NCBI GenBank assembly: GCA_004553545.1
Contig: SFLD01000018.1
Location: 1 to 43,026, forward strand
Direction of reading: 5' to 3'
Origin: Clostridiales bacterium
GTDB lineage: Bacteria; Bacillota; Clostridia; Oscillospirales; Oscillospiraceae
Length of the DNA: 43,026 nt
This document shows positions 40,929-43,026 of this stretch, in pieces. How positions within the stretch are numbered: the stretch's first letter is position 1; each line of letters opens with the position of its first letter. Both the position numbers and the translations under genes were made by a program. A model generated the notes under the pieces. It worked only from the letters and a program-made list of their open reading frames with translations. It made no database searches and was not told the origin of the DNA.

Positions 40929-40992
40929 ATCATACTCCACGCAAATTCATTTTGCAAGTCTTTTTTTTGGATTTTCGAAAATTTTTGCAAGT
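40929..40992 (-). promoter_or_regulatory. TAXI receptor promoter with upstream repeats
   Basis: Minus strand: -35 TTGCAA (40957-40952), 17-base spacer, -10 TATGAT (40934-40929). The -35 lies in one copy of TTTTGCAAGT; a second copy and a 12-base palindrome follow upstream, a layout that suggests a regulator site. Confidence 0.7.
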
Positions 40993-41158
40993 TTGTCCGC
41001 TTCATCCTGCAAATACAGCAAATTGCCCTGAATGAACTTGCTATCCCCCCGATTTTTTATCCCCTTTCGTGCACTTTGCCCAGCCCCGTTTCCGTTTGCC
41101 GGGAAAGCACCACCGTCCGCCCGGTGAAGACAGCCCCGTTCTCCCCCATCTGCCCGCG

Positions 41159-41188
41159 AAAAAAGGGCCCGTCCTTCCGGACGGGCCC
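41159..41188 (-). terminator. Terminator of thrS
   Basis: Perfect 10-bp GC stem (41165-41174 / 41179-41188), loop TTCC, followed on the minus strand by six T (41164-41159). Confidence 0.92.
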
Positions 41189-41209
41189 TGGCTTGGAAAA
41201 CGTACTCTA

Positions 41210-42988
41210 TTACTTGATGACCTTGTTGTCAACTTCCTCTTTCAGCATGGCCGCGAAGGCGTCCAGGGGCATGGCGCCCAGGTCCTCGCCGCCGCGGGTG
41301 CGGACGGAGACGGTGCCGTTCTCCACGTCCCGGTCGCCCATGACCAGCATGTAGGGGACCTTCTCCAGGGTCGCCTCCCGGATCTTCTTGCCGATCTTCT
41401 CGTTGCGCAGATCGCTCTCCACCCGGAAGCCCAGCGCCTCCAGCTTGGCGGCGGCCTGGTCGGCGTAGTCGTCCACCCGGTCGGTGACGGTGAGGAGCTT
41501 CACCTGGACGGGGGCAAGCCAGGCGGGGAAGGCACCCATGGTCTCCTCGATGAGGTAGGCCATGAAACGGTCCAGGGAGCCCAGGATGGCCCGGTGCAGG
41601 ACCACGGGGGTCTTCTCCTCGCCGTTGGAGTCGATATAGGTCAGGTGGAACTTCGCGGGCAGGCAGAAGTCCAGCTGGCAGGTGGAGAGGGTGTACTCCG
41701 CGCCCACGGCGGGCTTCACGTTGACGTCCAGCTTGGGACCGTAGAAGGCGGCCTCGCCGATCTCCTCGGTATACTCGATGCCCAGGTCGTTGAGGACCTC
41801 CCGCAGGGCGGTCTCGGCAGTGTTCCACATGGCGTCGTCATCGTGGTACTTGTGCTTGTCGGCGGGGTCCCGCAGGGAGAGGACGCAGCGGTAGTCGGTG
41901 ATGCCGAAGTCCTTATAGGTGTCGAAGATCAGGTCGCAGACCTTGGAGAACTCGTCCTTGATCTGCTCCGGGGTCACGAAGAGGTGGGCGTCGTTCTGGC
42001 AGAAGTGACGGCCCCGCTCGATGCCCTTCAGCGCGCCGGAGGCCTCATAGCGGAAGTCGTGGGCGATCTCACCGATGCGGACGGGGAGGTTCCGGTAGGA
42101 GTGGGGCTGGTTGGCGTAGATGCGCATGTGGTGGGGGCAGTTCATGGGCCGCAGGACGTAGACCTCCTCGTCCACCTCCATGGCGGGGAACATGTTCTCC
42201 TTATAATGATCCCAGTGGCCGGAGGTCTTGTAGAGGTCCACGGTGCCGACGCAGGGGGTCAGCACGTGCTGATAGCCCAGCTTCAGCTCCTTGTCCCGGA
42301 TATAGTTCTCCAGGATGCGCCAGATGGTGTAGCCCTTGGGCAGGAACATGGGCAGGCCCCGGCCCACCAGCTCGTCGGTCATGAAGAGGCCCAGGTCCCG
42401 GCCCAGCTTGCGGTGGTCCCGGAGCTTGGCTTCCTCGAGCTTTGCAAGGTAGGCGTCCAGCTCGTCCTTCTTGGGGAAGGCCACGCCGTAGATGCGCTGG
42501 AGGGTCTGGCGGTTGGAGTCGCCCCGCCAGTAGGCGGCGTTGCAGGCGGTGAGCTTGATGGCGTTGCCCTTAATGCGGCCGGTAGAGTCCAGATGGGGAC
42601 CGGCACAGAGGTCGGTGAACTCGCCCTGCCGGTAGAAGGAAATGTGGGCGTCGGCGGGGAGGTCGTTGATGAGCTCTACCTTGTAGGGCTCCCCCTTCTC
42701 CTCCATGAACTGCAAAGCTTCCTCCCGGGGCAGCTCGAAGCGCTCCAGCTTCAGCTTCTCTTTGCAGATCCTGCGCATCTCGGCTTCAATCTTCTCCAGA
42801 TGCTCCGGCGTGAAGGCGAAGGGGGCGTCCAGGTCATAGTAGAAGCCGGTGTCGATGCTGGGGCCGATGGCCAGCTTCACCTCCGGCCAGAGGCGCTTGA
42901 CGGCCTGGGCCAGAACGTGGGAGCAGGTGTGCCAGTAGGTCTTGCGGTAGGTCTCGTTCTCAAAGGTGTACAGGTTTTCTTCGGACAT
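41210..42988 (-). CDS. thrS: Threonyl-tRNA synthetase lacking the TGS domain
   Basis: Class II synthetase that charges tRNA-Thr. Length 592 residues against about 640 for the common bacterial form. It starts almost at the editing domain: HTCSHVLAQAV (about 20-30, the HxxxH editing metal site), then DLCAGPHLDSTG with the Cys-Gly-Pro-His site (about 126-137). The N-terminal TGS domain is absent. Catalytic core: LRPMNCPHHM (about 280, motif 2 zone with zinc Cys), GIERGRHFCQNDAHLF (about 323-338), VVLHRAILGSLDRFMAYLIEE (motif 3, about 478-498), then the anticodon-binding domain (about 505-592). AAAGGAG lies 9 bases before the ATG. Only 38 bases upstream are in the window, so a T-box cannot be assessed. 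A second, full-length thrS may exist elsewhere. Confidence 0.96.
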   Translation of the reverse strand: MSEENLYTFENETYRKTYWHTCSHVLAQAVKRLWPEVKLAIGPSIDTGFYYDLDAPFAFTPEHLEKIEAEMRRICKEKLKLERFELPREEALQFMEEKGEPYKVELINDLPADAHISFYRQGEFTDLCAGPHLDSTGRIKGNAIKLTACNAAYWRGDSNRQTLQRIYGVAFPKKDELDAYLAKLEEAKLRDHRKLGRDLGLFMTDELVGRGLPMFLPKGYTIWRILENYIRDKELKLGYQHVLTPCVGTVDLYKTSGHWDHYKENMFPAMEVDEEVYVLRPMNCPHHMRIYANQPHSYRNLPVRIGEIAHDFRYEASGALKGIERGRHFCQNDAHLFVTPEQIKDEFSKVCDLIFDTYKDFGITDYRCVLSLRDPADKHKYHDDDAMWNTAETALREVLNDLGIEYTEEIGEAAFYGPKLDVNVKPAVGAEYTLSTCQLDFCLPAKFHLTYIDSNGEEKTPVVLHRAILGSLDRFMAYLIEETMGAFPAWLAPVQVKLLTVTDRVDDYADQAAAKLEALGFRVESDLRNEKIGKKIREATLEKVPYMLVMGDRDVENGTVSVRTRGGEDLGAMPLDAFAAMLKEEVDNKVIK

Positions 42989-43026
42989 GGTAAAATGCTC
43001 CTTTCCGTGTGTGCCTTCCAGTTTTC

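Larger units (their letters stand above)
40855..41209. other. 355-base gap: TAXI promoter region and thrS terminator
   Basis: No gene seen. The left half has the TAXI promoter (40929-40957), two copies of TTTTGCAAGT (40950-40959, 40983-40992) and between them the palindrome ATTTTCGAAAAT (40971-40982), all on the upstream side of the promoter. The right end is the thrS terminator. The middle (41000-41150) shows nothing I can name. Confidence 0.6.

Noticed and set aside
1..43026. tRNA, rRNA, transposase, integrase or phage genes
   Set aside because: None was found on either strand by reading motifs and frames; the window appears to be ordinary chromosome apart from the AT-rich nucleotidyltransferase.

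Overview
The window looks like a chromosomal stretch of a GC-rich, low-mobility anaerobic Firmicute, most likely a gut clostridium of the Oscillospiraceae type. The support is RNase Y, S-layer-homology (SLH) surface proteins, a knotted carbamoyltransferase YgeW and hydrolase YgeY, TRAP-TAXI and BMP-type uptake systems, Gram-positive style promoters and AGGAGG ribosome sites. This assignment is inference from gene content and composition; no rRNA or tRNA gene is present.

Layout. 1-3728 (minus): a BMP/nucleoside-type ABC importer, with a lipoprotein gene broken by a one-base frameshift, an intergenic terminator, an internal promoter, a double ATPase and a permease that runs off the left edge. 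4138-5966 (plus): MarR regulator plus MATE exporter. 5986-6657 (minus): a solitary, AT-richer nucleotidyltransferase with its own strong promoter. 6823-10554 (minus): ygeY-ygeW-arcC. 10827-14573 (plus, divergent): a YheO/DauR-like regulator with an apparent CTG start, a large fold-type II PLP enzyme, a hairpin-dense gap and a threonine-synthase-like enzyme. 14720-24067 (minus): a three-SLH surface protein followed by a giant (about 2,690-residue) SLH-anchored protein carrying a NAGPA-type glycosidase domain and a calcineurin-like phosphoesterase. 24345-25937 (plus): small XRE regulator and threonine ammonia-lyase. 26070-28563 (minus): RNase Y and an unusual amidase. 28692-31384 (plus): rRNA methyltransferase and a second MATE exporter. 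31612-37403 (minus): an operon of HlyD-like adaptor (frameshifted), MacB-type ATPase, MacB-type permease and an SLH protein. 37691-40854 (minus): TAXI receptor and fused TRAP permease. 41210-42988 (minus): threonyl-tRNA synthetase without a TGS domain.

How it fits together. The most coherent system is the divergent locus at 6.8-14.6 kb. YgeY (M20-type amidohydrolase), YgeW (carbamoyltransferase) and ArcC (carbamate kinase) suggest breakdown of an N-carbamoyl (ureido) amino acid to carbamoyl phosphate, with ATP recovered by ArcC. The two PLP enzymes on the other side could process the freed amino acid. Genes of this set have been linked to anaerobic purine/ureide breakdown, which suits the nucleoside-type ABC importer 2.5 kb away. 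The usual partner, diaminopropionate ammonia-lyase (DpaL/YgeX), is not in the window, so the PLP pair may mark a variant pathway. The two sides share mirrored promoters with an identical 15-base core.

Three surface-related genes (BMP lipoprotein, giant SLH protein, HlyD adaptor) each carry a single-base frameshift. They could be assembly errors or real, and each is described separately.
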